From Lepiota brunneoincarnata (Eukaryota > Basidiomycota > Agaricomycetes > Agaricales > Agaricaceae): a DNA stretch of 64,000 nucleotides. Positions 35,612-46,594 of the stretch are shown here, piece by piece. The translations under genes were made by a program, and so were the position numbers. The stretch covers positions 806,001-870,000 of the forward strand of contig JAEBUN010000015.1 of the NCBI GenBank assembly GCA_023014365.1, written 5' to 3'. The first letter of the stretch is position 1. Each line of letters starts with the position of its first letter. A model generated the notes under the pieces. That model had not been told where the DNA came from and made no database searches. It saw only the letters and a list, made by a program, of their open reading frames with translations.

Positions 35612-37695
35612 ATGCGCTTCGGTGTTCCCAGGTCGCTATCTCCATCTCCAGTAAGAGAGTGAGTATTCTTACTAGCTCTTGTTTGTGTTCGAGACTGATA
35701 CCGAGCTAGGCAAACACGACGATCAACTTACGGTCTACACTCAGACTTTGATGACCTCGAGGATGACATATTTAATGACTCTGACTCAGTATATGAATCT
35801 GAACTGCCGAGTGGCTCCTCAGAGGCGGAATATAGCTCGGATTCCGACTATGAGCCATCATCCAGGTCAGGACTTGCCTCCTCATTCCGAGGACTCATTC
35901 TGATGCCATTATTAGAATGAAGCCTACGAGGTCATTGCGCTCACCTGAAGAGCGGAGACAAACGGAGGAAACAATAGCTTCCATTCGTCTACGAACACGA
36001 CATCACGATCCCTATGAAGAATGGGAGAAACAAACGCGTAAAGAAGCCTTTGTCAGTTACGCTTTAAACATTTGATACATGGTTCTGTAGTTTAACATAA
36101 CACTTTCACAGATGGCTGCTCGCAAAGAACAAGCTATGACAACATCTGAACTCCGTGAACTGCGAGGGCGATATCGGTTAGAGGAGGCGGACAAGTTGGC
36201 TGCTCAACATGCAAAAGAAATAGCGGAAGTCGAGGCAAAACTCAAGTCCCTCAGAATACAACAACAGAACGAAGAAAAGAGGTTACGCGACGCTTGGGAA
36301 CTTCGACAGAAGCAACTATGGACTCGGATAGAATCTGTGATCAAAATAGAGGAGAACAAGGTTGCTAAGCGTCTGGCAGAGGAACAACGGAAACGGGAGG
36401 AGGAGGAGAGAAAGAAGAGGGAGGAGGAATTGAAAGCACGTTTAGCTGAAGAAGAGCGTCGAAAGGTGGAAGAACGGAAGCGGAGGGAAGAGGAAGAGAA
36501 GAAGAGGTTGGCAGAAGAAGCCCAGAGGAAAGAAGAGGAGGAGCGAAGACAACAGGAAGAGGAGGAACGACAAAAACGGGATCGGCTGGAGTCTGAGAAA
36601 CAGCAGAGACAGCAAGTCGGCTTGACAACCCCCGAGGAGGATTGGCGAGAGGCGCGTGCTATTCTCAAGGTATGATTTTTTTAATGTCTTGGAAGGTTGT
36701 CACTAAGCAGCTTTTATAGCGCCTGAAATCCGAGGCCATGGCCACTGTCAAGGCCACCAAGGAAATGAAGGCAGAATGGGGGAAATGGCGACGGCAAATT
36801 ACTCCCAAGATCGGCCAACTCACAGACGATCCCAGTGCCATTAATCGCATCGTAAGTTTTGATTCACTCAGCACCAACAACCCCTATAACTACCAACAAC
36901 AGTCCCAACAACTCCTCGAAATCATCCGTCCGCCGACAGGCGCACATCATCCCGCAATCTACGCAGCCCTCCTCTCCTCGCTCGCCAAATCCATTCTCCT
37001 CCAAGCTGAGACAGAAGTCACAGCTGAAAAACGCAGCGCGGGCCCACTCGCACAGGTCACCTTCAACCTCCTCTCCACACTCTCCGGCTTTTCCGAGGTC
37101 TTTTTCGCGAAACTTGTCCAACGGGTTGGCGGGTGGCCAATTCCCTCCGGGATCCCATCGAAAGACTTTGATGGACGGGAGTGGTCCGGCCAACCAGAGC
37201 GCCTGAAGATGATGGGATATAGAAAGAGTCAGAGCGGGGACGATCTTGAATCGACAGCAGAGTACACGACGCGTATTGCTGGGATTATGAGAGTTTATTT
37301 CGCCGTTTTGAGGGTTCTGCCTGCACAGGGCCCACTGAAGCCTATGTTCCAGTTGCCCAGGTGCTGGATGTGGTTCGCGAGGCTTTTCGGTGAGAAGGCG
37401 TTGTTGGAGACCGCCGTTGCTGCCCAGTTGATATACAGTAAGCCGTTTCCTTTGTTTTTTTTTTTGCGACAACTCGAAGACTGATTCCCATACTTCAGCG
37501 GCGCTAGACGTGCTGGGCCATCAGGCATTGGCGATTTGGGGTCAGCAATGGGTCAAGATGCTCGCTCTGCTATATGAAGGTGTCACTGTCGGGCTCGGTG
37601 GCGGCAAAATCATCGGAGGTGATAGTCCCGAAGGTAAAGCTGCACGAGTCAGAGTGCAAATGGAAATCGAGAGGATCATGACAGGCACCTCGTAG
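35612..37695 (+). CDS. GLE1: GLE1-type nucleoporin / mRNA export factor
   Basis: Seven exons join in frame: 35612-35658, 35710-35865, 35916-36051, 36112-36669, 36720-36851, 36903-37437 and 37499-37695. The N-terminus is acidic and Ser-rich (DFDDLEDDIFNDSDSVYESE). The middle is a long highly charged coiled coil (RLAEEQRKREEEERKKREEE and similar). The C-terminal GLE1 domain includes SQQLLEIIRPPTGAHHPAIY, FNLLSTLSGFSEVFFAKLVQ, RKSQSGDDLESTAEYTTRIA, GIMRVYFAVLRVLP, CWMWFARLF and a LDVLGHQALAIWGQQWVKML end. GLE1 sits on the cytoplasmic face of the nuclear pore and, with inositol hexakisphosphate, activates the DEAD-box ATPase Dbp5 to release exported mRNA. The reading frame is intact throughout. 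Confidence 0.9.
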
Positions 37696-37944
37696 GAGAT
37701 ACATCGTCATCCCTTGCATCAGCTCCAGCCTTCTTCCTTTTCTCCTCTCTCGTTCATCGTATCTTTGTTAGGCGTAAGTCCCTATCTGTATTACTATGAC
37801 ACTCGTATCTAGGATCCATCACCCTTTTTCATCTCCGCAATACATAAGTGTGATACAGAATTACATAGATCTCCTTTATCATGACAATGGAGTGAGAAAT
37901 CACACCAACGACACGCTTTTGTTATTCGCTTTCCGCTAGGGCAA

Positions 37945-39187
37945 TCAGACATGGGACATTGGAAGTGATGCTTGACTGGTTGTCTCTGTGGTACCTGGCC
38001 CGTCCCTGTTGAAATGCAAGCTCGTGAGTCGCCGCTCTGTCTGTCTACTCCATCCTCGGCCAGTGCTGACACGATATACAACAAGAAGGTAAGCAACAAT
38101 CTGCAGAACAATAATATTAGCAAGCAGTTTCTTCTACTGAAACTGGCTCCACCCACCCGAATGAAGGTTTCGCTCCCAGTGAGGAAAGCTGCTGTTGCCA
38201 GGGTAGCTGTGGTTTGCCTTGTAATCATAACACTGCAAACAATCTCTGCAAAAGTCCATGCAGCGTCAAGGGCAAAGGATTCGACAAGCATGGTAATGAT
38301 GGACATGTATTGCTCTGCATTGTCAGATTTGCCTGTGCGGTACCAGCTTGGTTACTAAGAGCATAAATTAATACGTATGTAGATCAACACTTACCCATTA
38401 CTTTCATATGACGTCTGCGGATGTATATGATGCGCCCAATAATGAAAAGAGTGGTAATGAGGCTGACCGCGAATTGGAGGGACAAGTTAGAGGTGACTTG
38501 GGCGTAGATTGTTTGTTGGGAAAAGCGATCTCTATGATAGATGCAATAGACACTGAAAATGGAGCTTCCTACAAGGTTCGGACTTTGAGCAAGAACATCG
38601 CGCGTCCAACATATGCTGGCTTACCGGCGTATGCGAGGAAAAGTAAGATCGGGAAAATCACGACAAAGATAGCATATTGTGACATACTCCATATAATCCA
38701 TAATCGCCAGACCTGTTGTTTACAGCGAGAATGAGAAGAGTGTCCCGGCGGCTACTGATAGCTCAAAGAGTCAACCCACCGGAACGCCCAACATCAAACA
38801 GTCAAGCACGAGTGTGAAGGCATAACCCGCACCCGACATTGGTGAAGTTCCCATACCACTAGCTGCGTCGTAGAAGTAAGGACCGCCTTTTGACCATGGG
38901 TAGTCTCCATGGTCAATGTATTGGATCTTGTTTTGTTGGACATTTAATGCTAAAACGATGAATCCACAAGCCACCACGGTGGACATGATTGCGAGGGTAC
39001 CAATGTTTTGCTTACGATGGTAAGGATCCTTAAGTTGGCGGTACAGTGATCGAGCGCATAGACAGTAAAGGGCGAATGAGAAACCATATAGAGCGGCATT
39101 GACAGTTGTCGAGCCTATGTCATCGACGGCTTCGAGCACGAGAATGTCAGCTTTCGTCGGAGTCCAGACGCTGCGGCGAGTAAGCAT
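37945..39187 (-). CDS. Agaricomycete-specific seven-span membrane protein
   Basis: ATG at 39187 (MLTRRSVWTPTKADIL). Exons join in frame through LGVP/VWRLWIIWS (GTGGGT donor), LAYAG/SSIFSVYC, RRRHM/KSDNAEQYMS, and SETFIR/IVAYLLVVYR, ending TGA at 37945. Hydrophobic spans include TVNAALYGFSFALYCLC, IGTLAIMSTVVACGFIVLAL, AIFVVIFPILLFLAYAG, LQFAVSLITTLFIIGRIIYI, MLVESFALDAAWTFAEIVCS and IVAYLLVVYR. The tail is hydrophilic (VSTGRGWSRQTERRLTSLHF). This pattern is common in Agaricomycete genomes as hypothetical transmembrane proteins; I know no proven function. All splice sites are standard and the frame is intact. Confidence 0.7.
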
Positions 39188-40034
39188 GGTGGTGTCGATG
39201 ATGTGAAGGCCGATGATAGCCACTCGGAATGTTCATCTGCTTTAGCACAAAGAGGTTATTATACATAGTTGACGGGGATCCGAGCCTGAATCATTTGCAT
39301 CGAGTTTTAGGCGGATACTTCTTCTTTCAATCTTCCGTTTGGGTCCTACTGTCCGCCACTCTAGCGTGATCGAAGCTGCAGGGAGTGATGGATGGCGCTT
39401 AATGGTCTATTGTGGCCTATCATAGAACTCGATTTCTTACCTTTGCCGAGCGCATCAGCTATTGGCTGTGACTGTAGCGTAATGGACGACATTGAGTCGG
39501 CGAGTTGCCCCTACCGGTTCGACAACATCACACATGTAAGAGGCAAGGGCGTCAACTCTAAGTTTGATGAAGCCATTTCACACGGCAATAAAACATTCTT
39601 CGCTGCTTGCCAAAAGCCGTGCGCATCCCCCATTAACCAGTTGCGAGGGGTCCAGGGCGGTCTCACCGTTCCCTTGCCACGCATACACACCAGCCACAAT
39701 TAGCTGCTATTGTACCACCGTGACTTGTACTCCGGAATCACTGATATCGTTCAAATGCAAGCTTCTTTGCGTATTCGTCCGGATCAACTCCAGTCTGTGT
39801 TCTGCGGCTCTGGTGGCGCCGGTGCTGAACCCACTCGTCTACCACTTCTTTCCTCGGCGCCTGAACTCTGTTGCATATCAGTTGCACTAGCGACACAACC
39901 GTGTAACCTATTTTGCAGATGGGTTGATGATAAATTTTATGAGCCAATCCCGCCCTCTCAGCTTGGAGAGCCGTCCTGTGATTGTTGATATAGCTCGTGA
40001 GCCTTCTGGATTCCAGGGAAGGGGATAAACAGTA
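39188..40034. other. Intergenic region
   Basis: No supported gene. A minus-strand open stretch at 39738-39947 (EWVQHRRHQSRRTQTGVDPD) looks protein-like but has no family I recognise and no start. Confidence 0.4.
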
Positions 40035-40391
40035 CTAGTAGTACACATCATATTCTTCTCGGCAGTGTTTTTCATTGTATTCTCTGACAATCCTCCTCGC
40101 GGCTCGGCACTGCCTAATTTCCCAGGTGGTCATGATTTCCGGCTGCCAACAAGGTATAAAACACAATGCCCACTCGTCCCCATACTCAGGCAAATACCGA
40201 TTTGGGATATTGGGATGCACACTAATCTAAGTACAAGTAAAAATGGCAGCGATGCGGCTCCAGGGAATGTCCTGAGCTGTCCGCTGGCGAGTCATGTTCA
40301 GACAGTCGGGGACCGAGTCAGGGCGCGTTGATAATGGGATACTTGAGCCATAATTCTTGAAGACTGAGAGGAGGGAAAGCGCTATGAGCAT
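40035..40391 (-). pseudogene. Decayed 5' copy of the membrane protein encoded at 42384-43675
   Basis: The minus strand from the ATG at 40391 parallels the first exon of the intact gene at 43675: MLIALSLLSVFKNYGSSIPL versus MLILLFLLIVFGNYGSSVPL. It continues to RRIVREYNEKHCREEYD. A conserved Trp (FTCTWVAVHP in the intact copy) is a TAG stop here (FTCT-stop-ISVHP). Between NIPNRYLPEYG and PEIMTTWEIRQ the frame differs from the intact copy. The second exon of the family is not found downstream. This is a truncated, inactivated duplicate. Confidence 0.75.
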
Positions 40392-42383
40392 CTTGATGCA
40401 GGATAAACTGACGTATGTGATATCGAGGCCATCTCAATCCCAATTCAATATAACGCTGGGCAACATGAGGGAGCCTCGGTACCACCACTGGCTTCTCTCA
40501 CGAAAGAAGAGTTACAGACCATCATGGCGCTTGTCTTCTTCGAATGTAAGTAACTGGGGTTCCAAGAAACCAGAAGGGCAACCAGTTAACCTGATACCAG
40601 CGGTGGGGAAAGTACAGTTCAGGCCGTCTCGTTAAGCGAGCCGAGTTTGGATGTTAAACTGGGGCAATATTGGTTATGTTTGTAATAGCACACGGAGAGG
40701 AGATAAAGTTTGTCCTCTCTGGGCAAGTCATTAAATCGCAGTAGAACGTGGGAGAGGTGTGGTGTTTATCAAGTGGCAAGAGTATGGATTGTACATACTT
40801 AGAGAAGCGTGATAACGAGCGTCTGTATGCACCACTCAAGGGTCAGCTTACGTCGTCCCTACCATCCTTCTAGGTACCCACTTTACAGAATTTAGCAAGA
40901 CTCTTCGCCCATGGAATCAGTCTATTTCTTGGCTCCTTCCAATGCATTCTAAAATTGATTATTGCTCTGGATCTGCTGCGGATAATGCTCGTAGCTACGA
41001 TTCTGTCACATTCTAATCCGATTTCAAGTACACAAATATAATGCAAGTGACTACGCTCATAGAGCGAGTCAAAGATCTTGCAGAGGCAAGACGTGAGCCA
41101 ATTGGGTATTCTCGTATGTCTCTGTGGGAAGTTCGCGGACGGACCAGAGAGCTAGAACTATGAGAACGAGATGGGAGAAAATGTACACAAATGTGACCAC
41201 GAAAAGGTACACCACAAGCAAGATCCTCTTATGTTTTGCCTTTCGTTTTTGGCAAGGAGGATGTAGAGGTGGACGAGTGGCTGCTCATGTAGCGGCCACC
41301 ACTCGTCACCTCTGGTGCAGCAAAACGGACCTGAACGAACCTGACGAACCTCGGATCAAAGTCCCGGAGCGCCCATACCAACGGCGACAACCACCATTTC
41401 GACAACCTCCCCGTTCCCCTTCCGTCCTCGCGTGTTTATTTTCCCTATCCCCATGTCAACTTGCACTCTCTAACTTTATTGTAACATAAATTTATCTCTG
41501 CTTTTGGGGCCCTCTATGCCTCGCACACCACCCCTTTCACTAGGCTCCTTTCAACTTCCCTAATATCTGTTCACAGTAGCCACGAAAACTTCTTACTTTC
41601 CCCTTATTTCACCCTCACTATTCCCCAGATCTGTCCTAGTATAATTATCTCTCATTCTTCTATCTGTTTCGGTACAGAAAACATAGCTAGTACAATATTG
41701 TACTTGTATATAAATTTCCGAGCTCACTTCTGAGTTCGGCAGTCAATTTACGGCCCACTCTCTCTCTCGCCCAGTCTCTAAGTCCCTCTCAAACCATTTA
41801 TCTTCCTTCTCAGATATTCTTGTGAGGTTTTCGAAGCCCAGTGAGCGTTTTGCCGTTCACGCTCGCGCCTTGTTTTGCTTTGTTTTGCTACGTTTCGGGA
41901 CCTCAGTTTGCAGTGTATCGTCTTTCAGCGTTTCACGTTAGAAGGGTCTACGTCTCTTCAAGGAGCATCGTGTGGAACGGAGCTGAAGTCGAGGAAGATA
42001 GTGAAGGTGGATGTGCCTGGTAGAATTGTGATCAAGAGAGCGCATATTCGCCAGAGCAAGTGCTCCCTGCGAGTCGGGAAGGGTGATGACCACAAAACGA
42101 GGTGCAAAGCACCGAAAACGGTGATAACCTCATTTGCTACGATGGGCAACCAATTATCCAGGGGAGCCTTTCCCTTCTTGTCAGTGTAGAATATAGGCAC
42201 TCTCAAGAAGTGATAATTCCACCAGATAGTGTTGTTTTTAGGAGAGTACGTAACAATGACATTTTGAGAATCCCACCAGATAATGCCGTTTTTCTGAATA
42301 TAGGTCGTAATTCTTTAATAATTCAGTGTGAATTACGACACAGCCCCCACGATTTCCGATGTAAATTACAAGCCTGTAGGGGT
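40392..42383. other. Intergenic region
   Basis: No supported gene over 2 kb. Two imperfect copies of an approximately 24-base motif (ATTCCACCAGATAGTG.. / ATCCCACCAGATAATG..) occur near 42217 and 42270. Confidence 0.45.
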
Positions 42384-43675
42384 TCACAGTGCGGGTGAGA
42401 CGTGGGGAGGAATATATGGATTGATCTTCCAAAGGGGGCACAAAAAGCCAACGAGGAGGAGCATGGGAGCAGAGATTACGAAAAGGATGACGGAGGCAAA
42501 ACAAAATTTGCTGCGAGGTTCGGGTCCTTTCAGCAGGGACCGAGAGGTGGATACTAGCCAAGTCGATTTACGGTGAGGGGCACCTCCACGTCGGTGACCT
42601 TGATCCCTCTGTAGGACCCTTGCAATGGTGTCGTTGTGTGGAGTGTTAGGGGTGCAGGGCGATTCCACTTCCTCGATAAATGTCTCATCCATGGGGCGAG
42701 GATGTAGCGAGGGGTCCTCATTGGCATTCATCGTATCAGGAGACTCGCTGCGTACTCCACACGTTCTGGGATAGACAGGGATCGCGACGTGCACGTCCTG
42801 CGGCTTGTTCCACCATAACGCGTACGTGGCAATATTCAACACCGCAAATGCTAAGGTGATGACTTCCAGCTCTGTGACTTGGAGATGCTGCACCCAACGG
42901 ACACCACAGCGGGCGACGAACCAAGATGTCTGAAGGACGGCAATGAGCTTGATGAGTAGGTCACTTTTGCCTTTGTCACGTATTTCTGCATCAGAAAACG
43001 TAGGTGGATCGAACTTTCCAAGCTGGATCATTTTCATCATGTCGTCAAAAGCGAGCACCTGTTCCGGCTTTCCATCTACTCCGTAAAGCATGAACCCGCC
43101 CATCTGTATGAAGAACCCGTGCCACAGGGTCCAAACTTTGGGTGCATCTTCATCTGGTCCCAAGAACCAATGCTTAATGGATTTCGTCAGCTTATTCCAT
43201 CTAGTCAGCTTGCAAAGTCGCGCTGAAATAAAGTCTGTCAGTTTTCTTGATTTGAAGAAAAGGTGGCTCAGTGCACACCGTATTCTTCTTTGCAATGCGT
43301 TTCGTTGTACTCTCTAACAATCCTTCTCGCAGCTCGGCGCTGCCTAATGGCCCACATTGTCATAACTTCTGGTGCCAGCAAGGCATAAAACATGATCCCA
43401 ACTCGCCGCCATACACGCGAAAATCCCGATTCCTTGGGACTTGGAATGCTGGGATGCACAGCAACCCAAGTACAAGTAAAAATGATAGCGATACACTTTA
43501 AAAAAATATCCTGAGCTGTGCGTTGGTGAGTTGCGCTCAGGCAATCCGGAGCCGAGCCTGCGTGACTGAAGACATGGAATGTAAGAGGGCTTGAAGTAGG
43601 GTCAGAAAGTGTCGATAATGGGACACTTGAGCCGTAATTCCCGAAGACTATGAGGAGGAAAAGTAGGATGAGCAT
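42384..43675 (-). CDS. Agaricomycete membrane protein with signal peptide (family of conserved hypothetical transmembrane proteins)
   Basis: The start at 43675 gives a signal peptide (LILLFLLIVFGNYGSSVPLS). Exon 1 ends at 43279 and exon 2 starts at 43222, joining in frame as CKEEYG/ARLCKLTRW. Family marks: AQDIFLKCIAIIFTCTWVAV, SGFSRVWRRVGIMFYALLAP, EVMTMWAIRQRRAARRIVRE, then HGFFIQMGGFMLYG, LIAVLQTSWFVARCGVRWVQ, ELEVITLAFAVLNIATYALW and WNKPQDVHVAIPVYP. The family is widespread in Agaricomycetes with unknown function. The tail after the KPQDV segment is acidic and ends with one hydrophobic span (ASVILFVISAPMLLLVGFLC), stopping at 42384. From general knowledge, relatives often continue into further membrane spans, so this copy may be C-terminally short or a further exon may be missed. 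The start chosen matches that of the decayed copy at 40391. Confidence 0.7.
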
Positions 43676-44591
43676 ATATGAATGGAAGATAGGCTTGTAG
43701 GATACCCAGTGCGAGGTCGATTCCTCTTTAATATGATGCTTGTCGAGCGTGCACTGTGCAATAGGATCAAAAGCCTCGCACCAGCAGCACGAGGCCTCGA
43801 TGAAAGTGAAATAATTGAACTGGGGTCTTCTGATCGGCACTCGAAGCCCCTCTCACGTCCCGCAAGAATGAGTTCCTGGTGCCATGTACGCATTGGCCTC
43901 TATCCCAGCTAAGTACTAAGGCATATTTATCGTAAACCCAGGGGAGCCGACCTTATGCACATACCATAGCAGTCGACCCGGGCACCGGCTGCTATGGCAT
44001 GGGGGTATGAAACGGAGGGGCATCAGGAGTATACACAATTATGGTCGGCGTCAATCCTGCCTACCCTCGGACCCCGGCGCTTTCCTTGTCGAGGATTGTA
44101 TACAGGTTCGTTCGGCGTGCGTGAAATGCCGGTATTAAGCGCCGATATCAGGTCAATTGGGGCATGTTGCGCGGACTATGGGGCACACAGCATTCGTGAG
44201 GTTTGGCGGCTGCGATCGGAACTGAAGAAACAATGACTGTCAGTAGTGATACAACAAGTCTACCCCGCAATCCTGTCCAGCACGCTGCGCAGCACTGGAC
44301 ATTGATGGCACCGCCTTTATATGACATGGTCGGGCCGCCCTTCTTGTATTGTGACCTGATGTCATTTCTGCCATCTGCCCCGCCTCACATCGGTGCTTCC
44401 GTTCTCTTTGCTATTCGGAAACAGGAAAGCTTCTTACAATTTCTGGGAAGACGAAAGTACGTTACAAGGCTTGTCTGGTTCGCTCGAAATAATGATACAA
44501 GGCTGGTGAATATTCCGACTTGATATATTGAACTCGTTTACGTGGTCGCGTGTACTCCGGTGTGTTCGACCTATTTCAAAATATCTTATCA
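43676..44591. other. Intergenic region
   Basis: No supported gene. The open frames at 43994-44236 and 44203-44523 show no motif or exon structure. Confidence 0.45.
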
Positions 44592-44924
44592 TCATCCTGC
44601 AGGCGTCCAGCAAGAGTTTCTTACGTTCGAGATTTTCAGGACTGAGGCGAGGGCATTGAACTCGGCCTCAGTGGGCTTGCTGCCACCCGCGCAGACTGCA
44701 AATTGATACAGTATCGATGTCAGGTCATATCACGAGCGTGAACATATGAGTCGCTAACTGGCGATGACGCGATCCTCGGGACTACCGATCTTGCCCGCGA
44801 GCTCAGCATATGTGAGGCCTGCACCGTACTCAGTATGAATGTCACATGGAGCACAATAACATGGGTGCTTACCGCTGTTTTTTAAGGCGTTGGCAACGGC
44901 GGTGCACTTTGGATCAGGAGCCAT
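44592..44924 (-). CDS. Small helix-turn-helix protein resembling the cyanase N-terminal domain
   Basis: Three exons, 44924-44873, 44818-44759 and 44695-44592, give exactly 216 bases (71 residues plus stop). Donors GTAAGC and GTTAGC and two CAG acceptors are clear. The product is one all-helical domain: PDPKCTAVANALKN, GLTYAELAGKIGSPEDRVIA, ICAGGSKPTEAEFNALASVL, KISN. The arrangement (LTYAELA helix, turn, recognition-like helix, PTEAEF helix) resembles the N-terminal HTH-like domain of cyanate hydratase, but the catalytic C-terminal domain with its Arg/Glu/Ser triad is absent. Cyanase activity is therefore not expected. Its role is unknown; it could act as a small DNA-binding or dimerising protein. 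A fourth exon cannot be fully excluded. Confidence 0.6.
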
Positions 44925-45605
44925 GGCTGTAGATGTAACTTGACGAGATTGGGGCGATAGAGAAGAAGAGGCTTGCCAGATACTATTTGCTCTTTTAAGC
45001 TGCCATAGCCCAATCGAAGTTGGCACTGAGTAAACGCAAAGTTCTCTGTGATATTTCCGGTTCTGGGTATTTGGGAGCCTGAAGGGACGTCGATGATTCC
45101 GATCAGGCCGCAATTCGTCATTGGCTAAAGGAGTGACTATGGCAGATGGTGGTGGCAGATGACATGATTTCTAGGATTAGACTGGATGGGATTGCGCCTC
45201 TCGGTTAGATCTCCCACATGAATGTCGCAATGAGAAAAGCTGGTTTCTAACTCAGAACGGCACTATCCGGCGGTTGCGGCCTTTTTCACGGTTTTCGGTG
45301 CACGTTCAACACAGGAGGAGAGGTCCACGGAGCCACAGGCTCTGAACCATAATAATCGCGTCCGATTGGGCGTTCTTTGCAGTAATCAGGCGAGTGAGAT
45401 TTCCCAACCTGCAATAGTAAATTTCTTCAAGGTGGGAGGGAAGAGGTATTCAGCCACAGTAGCTCGGCATAACATTGTTGCAACAAGCGCCCACAAGCGG
45501 TTTGTTTGGCTCCCATATTTGTCTCAGGGTTATCCACCACAGATCTCATATCGAGCTCGTCGTCCACCTAGTCTTCCTCAAGTCCTTTCTCAATCTATAT
45601 CAAGA
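44925..45605. other. Divergent promoter region between the HTH mini-gene and RPS14
   Basis: About 680 bases between divergent genes. No additional gene or consensus element could be assigned. Confidence 0.4.
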
Positions 45606-46300
45606 TGGTACGCAAATCTACTCGCTAGGGCCTGTCTCTCGCAGTATCGCGAAAGAGGGGGCACCCTATGTTGCCAAATTCAATGGATTGATGAGCTGAC
45701 TGCTGGATGGTGTTCCTCCGTTCTCTAGCCCCCCAAGAAAGTCAAGGTACAAAAGGAAGAGGCCGTCTCTCTTGGTCCTCAAGTCGCCGAAGGAGAGCTC
45801 GTTTTCGGTGTCGCGCACATCTACGCCTCATTCAACGATACCTTTGTCCATGTCACTGATCTCTCGGGCAAGGAAACCATCTCTCGTGTAACTGGTGCGT
45901 TCCTCGCGATTTTTGACGGAATAGGAAAATGATACTAAATGGACACTGTTATACATCAAATAGGTGGTATGAAGGTTAAGGCTGATCGTGACGAGTCTTC
46001 GCCCTACGCGGCCATGCTTGCTGCTCAGGATGTGGCGACCCGCTGCCGCGAAGTCGGCATCACAGCTCTTCACATCAAGCTGCGTGCCACTGGTGGTACC
46101 GCTACAAAGACCCCTGGTCCCGGTGCCCAGAGCGCACTTCGTGCATTGGCTCGTGCAGGTATGCGTATTGGCCGCATCGAGGACGTGACGCCTGTCCCCA
46201 CCGATTCCACTAGACGCAAGGTGGGTTCTTTTTTTCATTTCCGAAAAATCAGTATGACTGACTTGTTATATAGGGTGGTCGCCGTGGTCGCCGTCTCTGA
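45606..46300 (+). CDS. RPS14: Small-subunit ribosomal protein uS11 (eukaryotic RPS14)
   Basis: Exons 45606-45608, 45729-45894, 45964-46220 and 46274-46300. The protein is near-identical to eukaryotic uS11: [120 protein letters not shown] and a final RRL. It sits in the platform of the 40S subunit and helps pre-18S rRNA maturation. The first coding exon is only the ATG (AAGATG before a GTACGC donor), followed by a 120-base intron; the next exon opens CCC CCC AAG AAA, giving M-P-P-K-K, as expected for basidiomycete RPS14. The frame is intact. Confidence 0.95.
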
Positions 46301-46594
46301 TTTGGTTCTTTCTCATTTCCACTGGAACGGCCGGGCAAAAATACTTCTGTTGTTATTTTACTTGAGGTCGTGTAGTGTGCATTGCTCCGAATAGAAATGT
46401 CGCCGTTCGACACGCAGCAGGATCCTGTTTCATGGTCCTGCCCCGTGGTCGTCCATTCCGTAGTACTGTACTTTGATGTGTGTTTTGTTCCCATGAGCGG
46501 CAATATTGGACATGACAATTACCCGATCAAAGTCCTCCGAGACATCCCTTGCACCAGTACCAGAACCGGAAGCCGTGCCCGTCCACCTGCCTAC

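Noticed and set aside
36204..36668. Minus-strand Ser/Cys-rich open frame
   Set aside because: It is the antisense shadow of the Glu/Arg-rich GLE1 coil (CTT/CCT codons opposite GAA/AGG).
36112..36669. Myosin/caldesmon-like coiled-coil gene on its own
   Set aside because: The charged coil is one exon of GLE1: it splices in frame to an acidic N-terminus and to the GLE1 domain.
33002..40391. Repeat-induced point mutation as cause of the pseudogenes
   Set aside because: Most lesions are indels, and the P450 heme-loop changes are not C-to-T/G-to-A; only the single TGG to TAG change fits.
44592..44924. Functional cyanase
   Set aside because: Only the N-terminal helical domain is present; the catalytic domain is absent.
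45609..45728. C/D-box snoRNA in RPS14 intron 1
   Set aside because: TTGATGA and CTGA occur but only a few bases apart, so there is no room for a guide, and no terminal stem is visible.
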